A stretch of 64,000 nucleotides of DNA from Rossellomorea aquimaris (GTDB taxonomy: Bacteria; Bacillota; Bacilli; Bacillales; Bacillaceae_B). The notes under the pieces were generated by a model. It saw only the letters and a list, made by a program, of their open reading frames with translations, was not told the DNA's origin and made no database searches. Positions 52,948 to 61,210 of this stretch are shown piece by piece. The stretch covers positions 167,158 through 231,157 of the forward strand of contig NZ_QNRJ01000001.1 in NCBI RefSeq assembly GCF_003315075.1, written 5' to 3'. Every line of letters begins with the position of its first letter. Positions within the stretch are counted from its first letter, which is position 1. Both the position numbers and the translations under genes were made by a program.

Positions 52948-53117
52948 ACCACCAATTATTTTCTTATTTAACTAAAGCACCCGATTGTTTAAGTACATTT
53001 GTTCACAAAATTAAGTTTTTAAGACCTGCCTGTTTTCTTTCTCTCAGTTATTTTTTGGAGTATAAGTTTAAATGCCTTTACAAATAATACCCCTATAATA
53101 ATAAGGGGGTTAATAAA

Positions 53118-53321
53118 ATGGAAGAAGCACCCACAAGTAATAATGGAATGAGCACAAGTAATAATGAAATGAGTACATCTAATAAGATAAACCTTTCAGG
53201 TCTAGGTGTTGGAGCAATTGTACTAACCACTGTTTATACGGCGGTTTTGGCTTCGCAGTTAATGGCTACCAAGCATAAAGTCGATTACCTTTATTACAAA
53301 GAATTAACACAAAATAAATAG
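53118..53321 (+). CDS. Small membrane protein with Ser/Thr/Asn-rich repeat head (67 aa)
   Basis: This protein has a head with three copies of TSNN-x-M-S-type triplets (TSNNGMS, TSNNEMS, TSNK). One membrane helix follows (GVGAIVLTTVYTAVLASQLM), then a charged tail. ATG after TAAGGGGGTTAATAAA. A terminator follows at once. No family recognised. It lies inside the accessory segment and may be cargo. Confidence 0.6.
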   Translation: MEEAPTSNNGMSTSNNEMSTSNKINLSGLGVGAIVLTTVYTAVLASQLMATKHKVDYLYYKELTQNK

Positions 53322-53330
53322 CTAATTATA

Positions 53331-53359
53331 GACGGTGCTTTTTTCACCGTCTTTTATTT
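53331..53359 (+). terminator. Terminator after small membrane protein
   Basis: GACGGTG pairs with CACCGTC and is followed by TTTTATTT. Confidence 0.82.
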
Positions 53360-53402
53360 AAATAAAACAGAATTTGAACTAACCTGCCCGTTAGCTCAAT
53401 AG

Positions 53403-53432
53403 AAAAAGCTGTCTAAGCGACAGCTTTTATTT
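53403..53432. terminator. Bidirectional hairpin
   Basis: AAAAAGCTGTC and GACAGCTTTT form an 11-bp stem with flanking A and T runs, overlapping the stop of the minus-strand small ORF. Confidence 0.8.
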
Positions 53433-53558
53433 CGATTTTTGATTCTTTCCTTTGCTCTTTTTTTCATATTTGCCCCAAAAAGCAAAGAAAGCGAACAAAG
53501 AAATAGCTCCTAATATACCACCGACCACTTGGACGATTTGTGCTGTTTCCCAACCCAA
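53427..53558 (-). CDS. Tiny membrane protein (43 aa)
   Basis: A TTG start with GGGGTGA five bases upstream encodes GWETAQIVQVVGGILGAIS, a single hydrophobic helix running on through FAFFAFW, and a strongly basic tail (KYEKKSKGKNQKSK). It is too short for routine gene finders. One-helix form with a basic tail parallels the 25-aa ORF at 52392. Function unknown. Confidence 0.55.
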   Translation of the reverse strand: MGWETAQIVQVVGGILGAISLFAFFAFWGKYEKKSKGKNQKSK

Positions 53559-53717
53559 TAAAATCACCCCAAGACTTATATTGGTTATAATAATAACTTA
53601 TTCGACCATAACATTAAAATTCCTTCTTCAACTATCCTGCTTCGTTAGTTGAAGAACTGATTTTTCTTAATCTTATATTTAGTTTAACATAAAATCCCAA
53701 ATAACCTTCAAAAAAAT

Positions 53718-53737
53718 CATCCTATTTCAAAAGGATG
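53718..53737 (-). terminator. Terminator after transposase gene
   Basis: CATCCT pairs with AGGATG; on the minus strand TTTTTT follows. Confidence 0.65.
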
Positions 53738-53749
53738 ACCTCCATTAGC

Positions 53750-55693
53750 TTATTTAAAGTATAGGATATCGTTTAAAGTAAATTGCTTATCCGTTAATCC
53801 TAATTTTTGTGCTGGTGTTAGCCTTTTCTTCTTAGACACTTTATTTGCTAAACAAAAGTTGTAGTACGTTCTAAGAATGGTCAACGCCATTTGAGCATAT
53901 TTAGGATTGAAATTTGCATAGATATAACTTTTTCCCTTTCCTCTCGCCGTCACTAGGGGTCTTTCAAGAATGGATAGCCGCCTTCTGATTTGTTGCATAA
54001 AGTTGTTTGTTGGACGATCACTGATTTTTAAAAGCATATTTGCAATGTGTTCGGTGTCAAAGTCACTTAAATCCGTTGTGCAATCAACGGAGAAGTATCC
54101 TTTGTCAGTTGGAGGTAGTGGATGTTCAATCGGATTTTTTGCCCACACTTTGAAATTTAAGGAACCGTCGGACATTACCTTATGAAAAGAATGTTTTTTC
54201 AAGTCCATAGCTAATTTGATAGATGCGATTTTCCTTACCGACCCCTCGTTGACCCCATTCATTTCCGCCCAATCTTTAAGGTGCTTTATTGCTTGAATAT
54301 GCTCTTGATAAGCATCTGGAAGGTTTTTATTACGGTCAATTTTGGCAAGGAAGTGGTGGGCTTTAGATGAGATGAATTCATCATTAAATACCCGATAAAA
54401 GGCGTTCATAATTGTTTCGTCCTCATCTGAAACGAAACGCCACTTTTGACTTTGTAACATTTGTTTGAGCAACCAAAGGTGGGCAGTCACTGTGTAACCT
54501 GATTTAACGTGAAGTCCATTAATATAGTTCTTTCTTCGCATAAATTCATCACGATATGCGTGATATTCAGCCATTGTTTGAGTATCGTTTTCTGTTGGAG
54601 GCTGCGGCGAATGCGAAAACCTTAAACGAGCATTCTTCTTTGAGAATTCGTGTAGATGGTCTTCTCGGTAGTACCTTGTATCATCATCCACACCCTTTAG
54701 GCTGACATCCCAATCATAAGCAATATCAGAACGAAAAATATAACCCGTATCAATATCTCCTGTTACGATGATATGCGTTTGAAGCTGCTTGTCTTCAAGG
54801 TTATCGTATCGAAATCCTCCGTGTCCTTTTTGCCTTACATTGTTCAAATAATATAAGAGCTTATCTGTGTTAAGCCAAAGCGAGTCAAATTGCATAGACT
54901 TTAGTGGCTTTTGTTCGTGACGTTCAAGAAATTCAAGACACCTTCGATAGAGCCATTCTAACTTGCGGTAATAAGTTAAAGGAGAAATATTAAGAGCTTC
55001 GCAAGTACGAGTAACAGGCGTGCGATTGATAAGCATTTTGGCGAATCGGGGCATTATTTCGTTTCTCTTTTGGTTGAAACTAAATGATTCCCTTCGAGCG
55101 GGCAATACGTTAGTCATCTTTTTACAGGATTTGCATTGCCATTTTTTAGAGCCACCGCTACTTTTCCCTCGTTGATAGAATTCTTTTGGATTATCAAAAG
55201 GATTTGCTTCACCGTTGGAACAATCGTCTTTATGAAAGATATATTCAGGCTCAATATCTTTGACCTTATCTAATGTTGCTAGGCGTTTAATCTCTTCGGC
55301 AACAGACCAATTAGATATAGGCGTAACAGTACATTTGTGAGATCTCGTTAGTTCGGTAGGATCTGGATTACATACAATTGCATCGTCTTTGTCTTTCCCA
55401 CGACTACTTAACTTATAGCGACTTGGCTTATTCTTAATCTCATCAAACTTCTTTTGTGGCAAGCCGAACCAAGAACAATAAGGATTTGTGCAATAATTAA
55501 ACTGTAAAATATGATTTTCACCTTTATAAGTGAATTCAATCGGGTCAAACAGCTTGTTATATCTTCTCGCAAAGCGTCTGGGATTAAGAAGGGGGTAATC
55601 CAACTGTCGGTCCAATAATTCTTGAGAAGATAGAGGGTCCTTTACAACAACAATATCATCAGTTGGTTGAGCTAATCGTTTTAATTTAGCCAA
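53750..55693 (-). CDS. Large zinc-ribbon DDE transposase (IS1-superfamily-like)
   Basis: This 647-aa protein has an N-terminal Cys-rich region (CTNPYCSWFG, later CSN, then WQCKSCKKM, about 68-195), consistent with a zinc ribbon. A helix-turn-helix-like stretch (TRTCEALNISPLTYYRKLEWL, about 230-250) follows. Candidate catalytic acids are D270 (MQFDSLW), D313 (GDIDTGY) and E577 (SILERP). The C-terminal end LRTYYNFCLANK followed by LTPAQKLGL recalls the TPA-x-x-GL ending of IS1/IS1595-type transposases. It is much longer than IS1 (about 230 aa). It starts at TTG, overlapping the upstream gene by 8 bp, so the two are translationally coupled. Confidence 0.72.
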   Translation of the reverse strand: MAKLKRLAQPTDDIVVVKDPLSSQELLDRQLDYPLLNPRRFARRYNKLFDPIEFTYKGENHILQFNYCTNPYCSWFGLPQKKFDEIKNKPSRYKLSSRGKDKDDAIVCNPDPTELTRSHKCTVTPISNWSVAEEIKRLATLDKVKDIEPEYIFHKDDCSNGEANPFDNPKEFYQRGKSSGGSKKWQCKSCKKMTNVLPARRESFSFNQKRNEIMPRFAKMLINRTPVTRTCEALNISPLTYYRKLEWLYRRCLEFLERHEQKPLKSMQFDSLWLNTDKLLYYLNNVRQKGHGGFRYDNLEDKQLQTHIIVTGDIDTGYIFRSDIAYDWDVSLKGVDDDTRYYREDHLHEFSKKNARLRFSHSPQPPTENDTQTMAEYHAYRDEFMRRKNYINGLHVKSGYTVTAHLWLLKQMLQSQKWRFVSDEDETIMNAFYRVFNDEFISSKAHHFLAKIDRNKNLPDAYQEHIQAIKHLKDWAEMNGVNEGSVRKIASIKLAMDLKKHSFHKVMSDGSLNFKVWAKNPIEHPLPPTDKGYFSVDCTTDLSDFDTEHIANMLLKISDRPTNNFMQQIRRRLSILERPLVTARGKGKSYIYANFNPKYAQMALTILRTYYNFCLANKVSKKKRLTPAQKLGLTDKQFTLNDILYFK

Positions 55694-55928
55694 CGTTTTC
55701 TTCCTTTACATTTCGAATTTGACTGAGAATACGTTTGTTAAAACGTTTGGACTTAACCCATTCAATGAAATCCTTATCGTCAATGATGTTTTTAAGGAAT
55801 TCATCAACCACTTCATCTTCCGTAAACTCCAAGTATTCCGCATAATATTTCACAATATAGCGGGTTTGTTCTGAAATCTTCCAATCGACGGACTCGCTGT
55901 TCTTATTTTTGGGCTTTAAAAACTTCAT
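55686..55928 (-). CDS. Small partner protein of the transposase (80 aa)
   Basis: This small charged helical protein (KISEQTRYIVKYYAEYLEFTEDEVVDEFLKNIIDDKDF) resembles a ribbon-helix-helix or regulator-like fold. That is a guess from pattern only. ATG after GGAGGAAAAAGC. It is first in a two-gene unit with the transposase and overlaps it by 8 bp, so it probably controls or assists transposition. Confidence 0.6.
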   Translation of the reverse strand: MKFLKPKNKNSESVDWKISEQTRYIVKYYAEYLEFTEDEVVDEFLKNIIDDKDFIEWVKSKRFNKRILSQIRNVKEENVG

Positions 55929-56072
55929 TTGCTTTTTCCTCCATATATTTCACAGTATAAATCACATTCAAATTCACATACCTTACAATAATTATTTCCA
56001 TATATGTGATTTATTATGCTTTTTTATATGTGGAAAATCAAATAAAGTGCTATAAACCTTGATTTAATAATA

Positions 56073-56114
56073 AAAAACGCACGGTGATTTCGTATGTGAA
56101 ATACCGTGCGTTTT
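56073..56114. terminator. Long perfect hairpin upstream of transposase unit
   Basis: AAAACGCACGGT-ATTTC pairs with GAAAT-ACCGTGCGTTTT, flanked by A and T runs. It shields the transposase unit from outside transcription, as in many insertion sequences. Confidence 0.8.
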
Positions 56115-56130
56115 ACTTTGATATTTAATT

Positions 56131-56179
56131 GTTTGCACCTCTGAAGTAAACCCGTTATCTACACAACGCAGGTTTTTAT
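56131..56179 (-). repeat. TGCAAA-type hairpin repeat, copy 3
   Basis: It begins GTTTGCACCTC and continues AAGTAAACCCGTTAT, CTACACAA and GCAGGTTTTT. It is oriented opposite to copy 1 and shares its outer end exactly for 10 bp. Half of the full palindrome at 52776 is missing. Confidence 0.6.
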
Positions 56180-56344
56180 TTTAATGATCGCCGGTCACGC
56201 GACAATTGACCTTACATTTGGGAATGTTCATTTTCATGGAGGGTATTGAGGAATTTTGTCGAATTGAAATAATACGTATTTGTATAAGGGCAAATATATT
56301 AGTGCTCAATTTTTCATGAATGAAGGAATATGGAGGGAACGAAC

Positions 56345-56701
56345 ATGAAAAATCAAAATGGGAAAGTAGTTGGCTTTGAATTAAGTAGTCAGGATCCAGA
56401 AAAAGCAGCAGCATTTTACTCAAGCGTATTCGGATGGGAAGTGTCCGAACCCCAATGGGACTACTGGGCAGTTTCAACGGGGCAAGGTGATGGGATGAGT
56501 GGGGGGATTGGCAAAGGACCTCATGATCATCCACACGGTACTCGTATTCAGATTGAAGTAGACTCCATCGAAAAAACCATTTCATCTGCTAAAGAAAATG
56601 GGGCGATGGTGGTCAGGGATAAGATGGAATTCGATGATTTTTTCCTTGCGTATTTAGTGGATCCTACCGGGGTGGGAATTGGGTTGATTGAAAAGAAATA
56701 G
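56345..56701 (+). CDS. VOC/glyoxalase family protein
   Basis: This 118-aa single-chain vicinal oxygen chelate protein has GKVVGFELSSQDPEKAAAFYSSVFGWEV at the N-terminus and IQIEVDSIEKTISSAKENGAMVV in the middle. It ends YLVDPTGVGIGLIEKK. The ATG at 56345 has TGGAGGGAACG upstream; the ATG at 56330 lies inside that site. Substrate not readable. Confidence 0.85.
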   Translation: MKNQNGKVVGFELSSQDPEKAAAFYSSVFGWEVSEPQWDYWAVSTGQGDGMSGGIGKGPHDHPHGTRIQIEVDSIEKTISSAKENGAMVVRDKMEFDDFFLAYLVDPTGVGIGLIEKK

Positions 56702-56718
56702 GGGAATAAAATTTTAGT

Positions 56719-57273
56719 ATGGCAAGGATAATGAAACTACTTATAGGAAGAGGAGCGTCAACTTTGTTTGAAACTGTTTTAGGAAAACCCAAAAGCGACA
56801 TAACTGAATACAAAATGAAATATAGAACCGCCGTGAAAGCAGTCATCATTCAAAATAATAAGATTCTCCTTATGCACTCAAACAGAGGAGATTATAAATT
56901 CCCTGGAGGCGGAGTTGAAGAAGGTGAAACCTTGCCTGATGCCCTCATAAGGGAGGTCGCTGAAGAAACAGGCTTTATACATTGTGTTGTTAATGAGCTC
57001 CTTGGAATTGTGATTCAAAGGCATTTGGATGTGTTTGAAGATGATGTCTTATTTGAAATGACTTCCCACTATTTCCAATGTGAATTAACAGACAGAGAAA
57101 GAATACCACAACAATTGGAAGGGTATGAATCGGAACTGAATATGATACCAAAATGGGTTACTTTGGATGAAGCGATTGAGGGCAATGAAAAGTTGATGGA
57201 CCAGTTTGATAACAACCGCTGGATTAAACGGGAGAACTATGTATTGGGAGAGTTGAAGAAGTTATATAAATAA
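56719..57273 (+). CDS. NUDIX hydrolase
   Basis: This 184-aa pyrophosphohydrolase acts on nucleoside diphosphate-linked compounds. The Nudix box GGGVEEGETLPDALIREVAEETGF is complete (G-x5-E-x7-REV-x-EE-x-G). About 32 extra N-terminal residues precede the fold start YRTAVKAVIIQNNKILLM. The ribosome binding site for the ATG at 56719 is weak, so an internal start near 56815 is possible. Confidence 0.85.
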   Translation: MARIMKLLIGRGASTLFETVLGKPKSDITEYKMKYRTAVKAVIIQNNKILLMHSNRGDYKFPGGGVEEGETLPDALIREVAEETGFIHCVVNELLGIVIQRHLDVFEDDVLFEMTSHYFQCELTDRERIPQQLEGYESELNMIPKWVTLDEAIEGNEKLMDQFDNNRWIKRENYVLGELKKLYK

Positions 57274-57290
57274 TGACAGGAACACGCTAG

Positions 57291-57327
57291 AAAAAAGAGC
57301 TGCGAATTCCAGATCTCAGCTCTTTTC
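57291..57327. terminator. Bidirectional terminator
   Basis: AAAAGAGCTG pairs with CAGCTCTTTT between convergent Nudix and GNAT genes. Confidence 0.82.
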
Positions 57328-57348
57328 AATATGAATATAGTTCTATAC

Positions 57349-57855
57349 CTAGAAGTTCAGCCCGTACTTTTTCAATTCTTCTGTATCATTGGGCAATGTC
57401 ACGTAGCCTTCTAATTGCATATCAAGTTTTTCCAGCAGTTTAGATGAGGATTCATTGTCCTTTGTCGTAATCGCTATAATACGTTTTATTCCTATGTCCT
57501 TTGCAAGTTCCACCGTAGCTCGTGCTGCTTCAAATGCATATCCTTGAGATTGATAGGAAGAGAGAAAAGCAAAGCCAATATCTACATCTTCAAGTCCGTC
57601 GCGCTTAATCAATCCACACAATCCAATCGGAGTATGATCCTCCTTACGTTCTGTTAAGAACAAACCAAATCCTTCCCGTTCATACATTGCCCTGGGACCT
57701 TTCAGGATATAACCATTTGCATCCTCGATTGTTCGAATTCCTTTGTCACCTATGTATTGCAGCCATCCAGGTTCATTTAATAATCTCATAATGAATTCTG
57801 CGTCTGCAGCCTCGATCCACCTCAGGGTGAGTCGATCCGTTTCTAGTACTTTCAA
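57349..57855 (-). CDS. GNAT family acetyltransferase (RimJ/RimL-like)
   Basis: This 168-aa enzyme begins LKVLETDRLTLRWIEAADAEFIMRLLNEPGWLQYIG, the usual start of the RimJ/RimL branch. VDIGFAFLSSYQSQGYAFEAARATVELAKDIG is the acetyl-CoA region. It starts at TTG (57855) because GTGAGGTG is at good spacing there; a longer reading to 57879 adds eight residues outside the family start. Confidence 0.85.
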   Translation of the reverse strand: MKVLETDRLTLRWIEAADAEFIMRLLNEPGWLQYIGDKGIRTIEDANGYILKGPRAMYEREGFGLFLTERKEDHTPIGLCGLIKRDGLEDVDIGFAFLSSYQSQGYAFEAARATVELAKDIGIKRIIAITTKDNESSSKLLEKLDMQLEGYVTLPNDTEELKKYGLNF

Positions 57856-58041
57856 GTGGGACACCTCACTTATTATCATTACATCTTATTTTACCTCGAA
57901 AAATGAATTAGGAACACCAGCCATATAATTAACCACTAAAATCATTGCGAGACACACAGCCGAAAAAAATCCAAGACTACTATTCAAGTTTCTACATGCT
58001 ATAGTTTCATTATACAAAAAGAACATAGTAGAGGTGCAGTC

Positions 58042-58689
58042 ATGACGGTGAAATTCAAAATAGAAGTTCCCAAAATCCCAACTCGATTAGAGTCAGCCAA
58101 TTTTCATGATGTTTATTATGAAGAAGATCCATTCCTATCGAATTGTACGATAGAAAATGCAAGGCTGGATCACGAAGAAATCGATCAGCTCGTTTTATCA
58201 AAAATTGTTTTTAAAAATGTTTCCTTTATAGGTTCATCGTTTCCTCGAATCGATATGACCGATGTGGTATTTGAAAACTGTGACCTTTCGAATGCGAACT
58301 TCACCGAAGGCATCATTCACCGGGTAACGTTTAAGGAATGCAAATTAATGGGGGTGAATTTTTCCGAGGCGAATTTAGGCAATGTCAGTTTCATAGAGTC
58401 CTTGGCAAATATGAGTGACTTTGTTGAAGCACGATTAAAGCAGGTGAAATTCAACCAAACCTCCTTACAAAATGCCAACTACTCAGACTGCAGGCTCGTG
58501 AAGGTAAACTTTGATCAGTGCGATCTTAATGAGGTTGAATTCACCCAGACTAATCTTAAAGGAATCGATATTAGTTCATGTACATTTACACGTATAAATG
58601 TAGCCATAGAAAACCTATATGGATGTGAGGTTTCACAGGAGCAAGCGATCGGGTTTGCAAGCTTATTGGGATTGAAAGTGAAGGAGTAA
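58042..58689 (+). CDS. Pentapeptide repeat protein
   Basis: This 215-aa protein consists mostly of A(D/N)LXX-type pentapeptides (CDLSNANFTEG, VNFSEANLGNVSF, TSLQNANYSDC, CDLNEVEFTQTNLKGID), which fold into a right-handed quadrilateral beta helix. Relatives include Qnr/MfpA-type DNA mimics that protect gyrase, but this one cannot be assigned. No signal peptide. ATG after GTAGAGGTG. Confidence 0.88.
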   Translation: MTVKFKIEVPKIPTRLESANFHDVYYEEDPFLSNCTIENARLDHEEIDQLVLSKIVFKNVSFIGSSFPRIDMTDVVFENCDLSNANFTEGIIHRVTFKECKLMGVNFSEANLGNVSFIESLANMSDFVEARLKQVKFNQTSLQNANYSDCRLVKVNFDQCDLNEVEFTQTNLKGIDISSCTFTRINVAIENLYGCEVSQEQAIGFASLLGLKVKE

Positions 58690-58699
58690 AATCAAAGAG

Positions 58700-58730
58700 G
58701 TGTAGAGGTTGTTAACTCTACACGCTTTTT
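58700..58730 (+). terminator. Terminator after pentapeptide gene
   Basis: GTGTAGAG pairs with CTCTACAC and is followed by GCTTTTTAT. The rest of 58731-58920 shows no gene. Confidence 0.82.
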
Positions 58731-58920
58731 ATGAATAGTTATTATGAGGTTCTCCATTAAAATAGTGGTATAATTCAATAGTCTGAAAATTATATTCTAT
58801 ATTTATCTGGATTTGAGGCAGCGTTTAATAGGGTTAATTTAGAATGAACGATTTCAAGAAACTATAAGAAGATGCGGACGATTAACAAGCCGCCTCCTTA
58901 CTTTCGAGAGGGGAAAATGA

Positions 58921-59370
58921 ATGAATTCAAACAGTGTGAAAATAGTAGAAGTAAATAAAGATAATTGGTACGATTGCTGTCAGCTGGAAATTTCCGAAGA
59001 TCAAAAGACTTTCATCGAAACAAATGCGATATCGATAGCCCAATCAAAATTTGAACCTTCACTAAGGCCCTTTGCCATCTATTATGAGGACAAAGTGGTC
59101 GGCTTTTTAATGTATAACACTTTGCCAGAAGAACTCGATGCTTACTGGGTATACCGAATCATGGTGGATAAAAGCTATCAGGGTAAGGGCATTGGAAAAG
59201 CAGCAACTGCCTTGATGATAGAAGGTATGGTTGAAACCCTTGCTGTCGATAAGATTGTAGTGGGTTATCATCCTGAAAATAAAGGGGCACACCATTTATA
59301 TACCAGTCTGGGATTTGTTGACCAGGGAGATAGATTTGGCAGGGAAATGGCTGTTGTGAAAAATTTGTAG
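58921..59370 (+). CDS. GNAT family acetyltransferase, spermine/spermidine (BltD)-like
   Basis: This 149-aa protein matches the layout of Bacillus BltD and PaiA. It has an N-terminal QLEISEDQKTFIETNAISIAQS, then YYEDKVVGFLMY, VYRIMVDKSYQGKGIGKAATALM (acetyl-CoA loop Q-x-x-G-x-G), and HPENKGAHHLYTSLGF. It could acetylate polyamines. ATG follows GAGAGGGGAAA. Confidence 0.85.
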   Translation: MNSNSVKIVEVNKDNWYDCCQLEISEDQKTFIETNAISIAQSKFEPSLRPFAIYYEDKVVGFLMYNTLPEELDAYWVYRIMVDKSYQGKGIGKAATALMIEGMVETLAVDKIVVGYHPENKGAHHLYTSLGFVDQGDRFGREMAVVKNL

Positions 59371-59375
59371 TAGGA

Positions 59376-59404
59376 AAGGCCAAGTTAAGATACTTGGCCT
59401 TCAT
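59376..59404. terminator. Terminator
   Basis: AAGGCCAAGT and ACTTGGCCTT form a 10-bp perfect stem with a 6-nt loop. Confidence 0.8.
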
Positions 59405-59476
59405 TAAGACTATTCTGCTTGGATCTATCTGATTATACTCAGCTTGAAAGCCAATCACACCTATAATCTCTAACGA

Positions 59477-59962
59477 TCATTTTACATCCAACAATCCCTT
59501 TAATCTCTCCTTTGCTCCCTTACGCCACTTCTTCACTGCGGAAATTGAAACATTCTCTACCTCTGCAATCTCACTCACCGTCAGCATGTGCATGCATGTA
59601 TAAAGCACCCATTTCCTCTGATTTTCAGTTAAATCCTCACAGTAACTGTACAGTAACTCTTGTGCCAACCCATCATTCCCTTTTTCATCCTCGATGATTT
59701 CAAAAAAGTCCGCTTCTTTGAAAATGCTTTTTTCTTCATTACGGTTTTCACTTGTTAATTGAGATAATATTCTGCCACGTACAAATGAATAAGCATAAGC
59801 AGGGAAAGCCCCTTTTTCTGAATCGAAATTTTCATATGCCTCCCAGAGTGCAATGAGACCTGTCTGATAATATTCATGCTTATTTTTGTATATGTGCAAA
59901 GAATGAATCACTTTATGAATCATTAAATCATATTGCTTATGAAGCTCTTCAAATTTCTCCAA
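59477..59962 (-). CDS. Stand-alone sigma-70 family sigma factor
   Basis: This 161-aa protein has sigma regions 2 (YYQTGLIALWEAYENFDSEKGAFPAYAYSFVRGRI) and 4 (LTENQRKWVLYTCMHMLTVSEIAEVENVSISAVKKWRKGAKERL) but no clear regions 1 or 3. That size matches small Bacillus sigma factors of unknown regulon. No anti-sigma gene follows it. Divergent from a 99-aa acidic coiled protein that might be a partner. The regulon cannot be read. Confidence 0.82.
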   Translation of the reverse strand: MEKFEELHKQYDLMIHKVIHSLHIYKNKHEYYQTGLIALWEAYENFDSEKGAFPAYAYSFVRGRILSQLTSENRNEEKSIFKEADFFEIIEDEKGNDGLAQELLYSYCEDLTENQRKWVLYTCMHMLTVSEIAEVENVSISAVKKWRKGAKERLKGLLDVK

Positions 59963-60293
59963 CGCAGATTCCTTCTGATTGGCGCGCCTCTCTTTGTATT
60001 CCTAGGTAGCTTAACCATACAAAGAAAAAGGGAGAGGGACAAAAGAAGTAATTGTCCGTAGGCCTGAAGTAAACACAGAGTAACTTAATGACGCGGTATA
60101 CCCCTTTTTCTCATTAAAAACGCATTGTTTACCTGAATTATCACCTTTATAAAATAAATACAGAAATACGAATTAACATGGCCTCTATTATTCAAGATAA
60201 ATTACTTTAAGGACATATTAAGGTAGATTCGTTTACCAAATCACATCAATAGGCAATACTACATGTACCAAGTAATGCTAAGGAGGGACTCAC

Positions 60294-60593
60294 ATGCCAA
60301 GGAAAGATGAATCCTTATCTGAACAAAATGATGAACCGGTACAGGAAAAAGAAAAAACCGAGATGCTCGAACGAATGTTAGCGGCTGTTCTTAACTATCT
60401 ATCCGATGATGAAATAGAAGAGATTGACCTTGAATATCTCCTGACAAATACTGAAGATCTTAGGCAATGGTGGGATCAATACCGGGAGAAAAACAAAAAG
60501 CAAATTGAGGATGAAATCAAAAAGTCTTTGAGCAAGTTGACTCTTGAAGAACTAGAAAGCATTAGGGAACAAATAAAGGAAAAGAATGGCTAA
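60294..60593 (+). CDS. Small acidic coiled-coil protein (99 aa)
   Basis: Highly charged, almost wholly helical protein: KTEMLERMLAAVLNYLSDDEIEEIDLEYLL, then KNKKQIEDEIKKSLSKLTLEELESIREQIK. No membrane segment or signal. ATG after AAGGAGGGACTC. Its position divergent from the sigma factor could mean it is an anti-sigma or a target, but nothing in the sequence proves it. The 330-bp gap upstream (59963-60293) shows no other gene. Confidence 0.62.
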   Translation: MPRKDESLSEQNDEPVQEKEKTEMLERMLAAVLNYLSDDEIEEIDLEYLLTNTEDLRQWWDQYREKNKKQIEDEIKKSLSKLTLEELESIREQIKEKNG

Positions 60594-60611
60594 GTCATGA
60601 ATGACTTAGCC
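60588..60611 (+). terminator. Hairpin overlapping the stop codon
   Basis: GGCTAAGTCAT and ATGACTTAGCC form an 11-bp perfect stem with a 2-nt loop. The T-tract is weak. Confidence 0.6.
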
Positions 60612-60819
60612 AATTTATATAGAATTTTATTGAATGCACCATCACAGAGCTAGTTAGCGATTCATATTTTAAATTATCCATAATATTATTATGTATACTA
60701 CTATGATATTTGTAATAAACAGGAATTGATTATTTAAAGGGACACAAGCATAGGCTTAACTAGCTTATTAGGTAATTTATGTTAAAATAGAAAGAGATTT
60801 ATAAGGGGGAATAATCATT

Positions 60820-61197
60820 CTGCATTGGTATCTTACCTCAACATTTGCATTAATCTTAACAGCCTTTAACTTTATGATTGAAAAAAAATTAAGAAAATCA
60901 TTTCATATTACCAAAGAGGGAATGAATGAATTAAGGCACCCGGTACATAAATATGGCGAGAGAATACTATTAGTGCTCATGGTCTCCGGAGTTATCATAA
61001 TTCTTTTCAAATATGAAACTATCATTAGCCCCGAATTGTATTTTCTGTTTTTCTTTATTGTTCATCACGTTTTCAAAGCTTTCATGGAATGGTTGTTTTA
61101 CCGGAAAACAAAAGAATATGTATTAACGATTTCAACTATTGCATCTGCGATCACCATGTTAATCTTCATGGCGATTCTTGAGCAGCTTTCAATATAG
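60820..61197 (+). CDS. DUF4181 membrane protein with a non-standard start
   Basis: This is a membrane protein of about 125 aa. The first ATG in frame (60874) would remove most of the first membrane helix (HWYLTSTFALILTAFNFMI). An in-frame stop lies at 60802, and AAGGGGG at 60804-60809 is correctly placed only for codons at 60814-60822. No ATG, GTG or TTG is there, so start at CTG (60820) or ATT (60817) is inferred. EKKLRKSF followed by HPVHKYGERILLVLMV fits the DUF4181 pattern. Four helices are predicted. Function unknown. Confidence 0.62.
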   Translation: MHWYLTSTFALILTAFNFMIEKKLRKSFHITKEGMNELRHPVHKYGERILLVLMVSGVIIILFKYETIISPELYFLFFFIVHHVFKAFMEWLFYRKTKEYVLTISTIASAITMLIFMAILEQLSI

Positions 61198-61210
61198 CAG
61201 AGGAGAATTT

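Larger units (their letters stand above)
51845..56177. mobile_element. Putative transposon-like accessory segment bounded by inverted hairpin repeats
   Basis: AAAAACCTGC at 51845-51854 and its exact reverse complement GCAGGTTTTT at 56168-56177 bound 4.3 kb. Each continues inward into a related ~48-bp sequence ending TGCAAA at the inner side. Inside are a large DDE transposase, its small upstream partner and several tiny genes. No target duplication is evident, so the exact edges are inferred. A smaller element around the transposase alone is possible. Confidence 0.45.
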
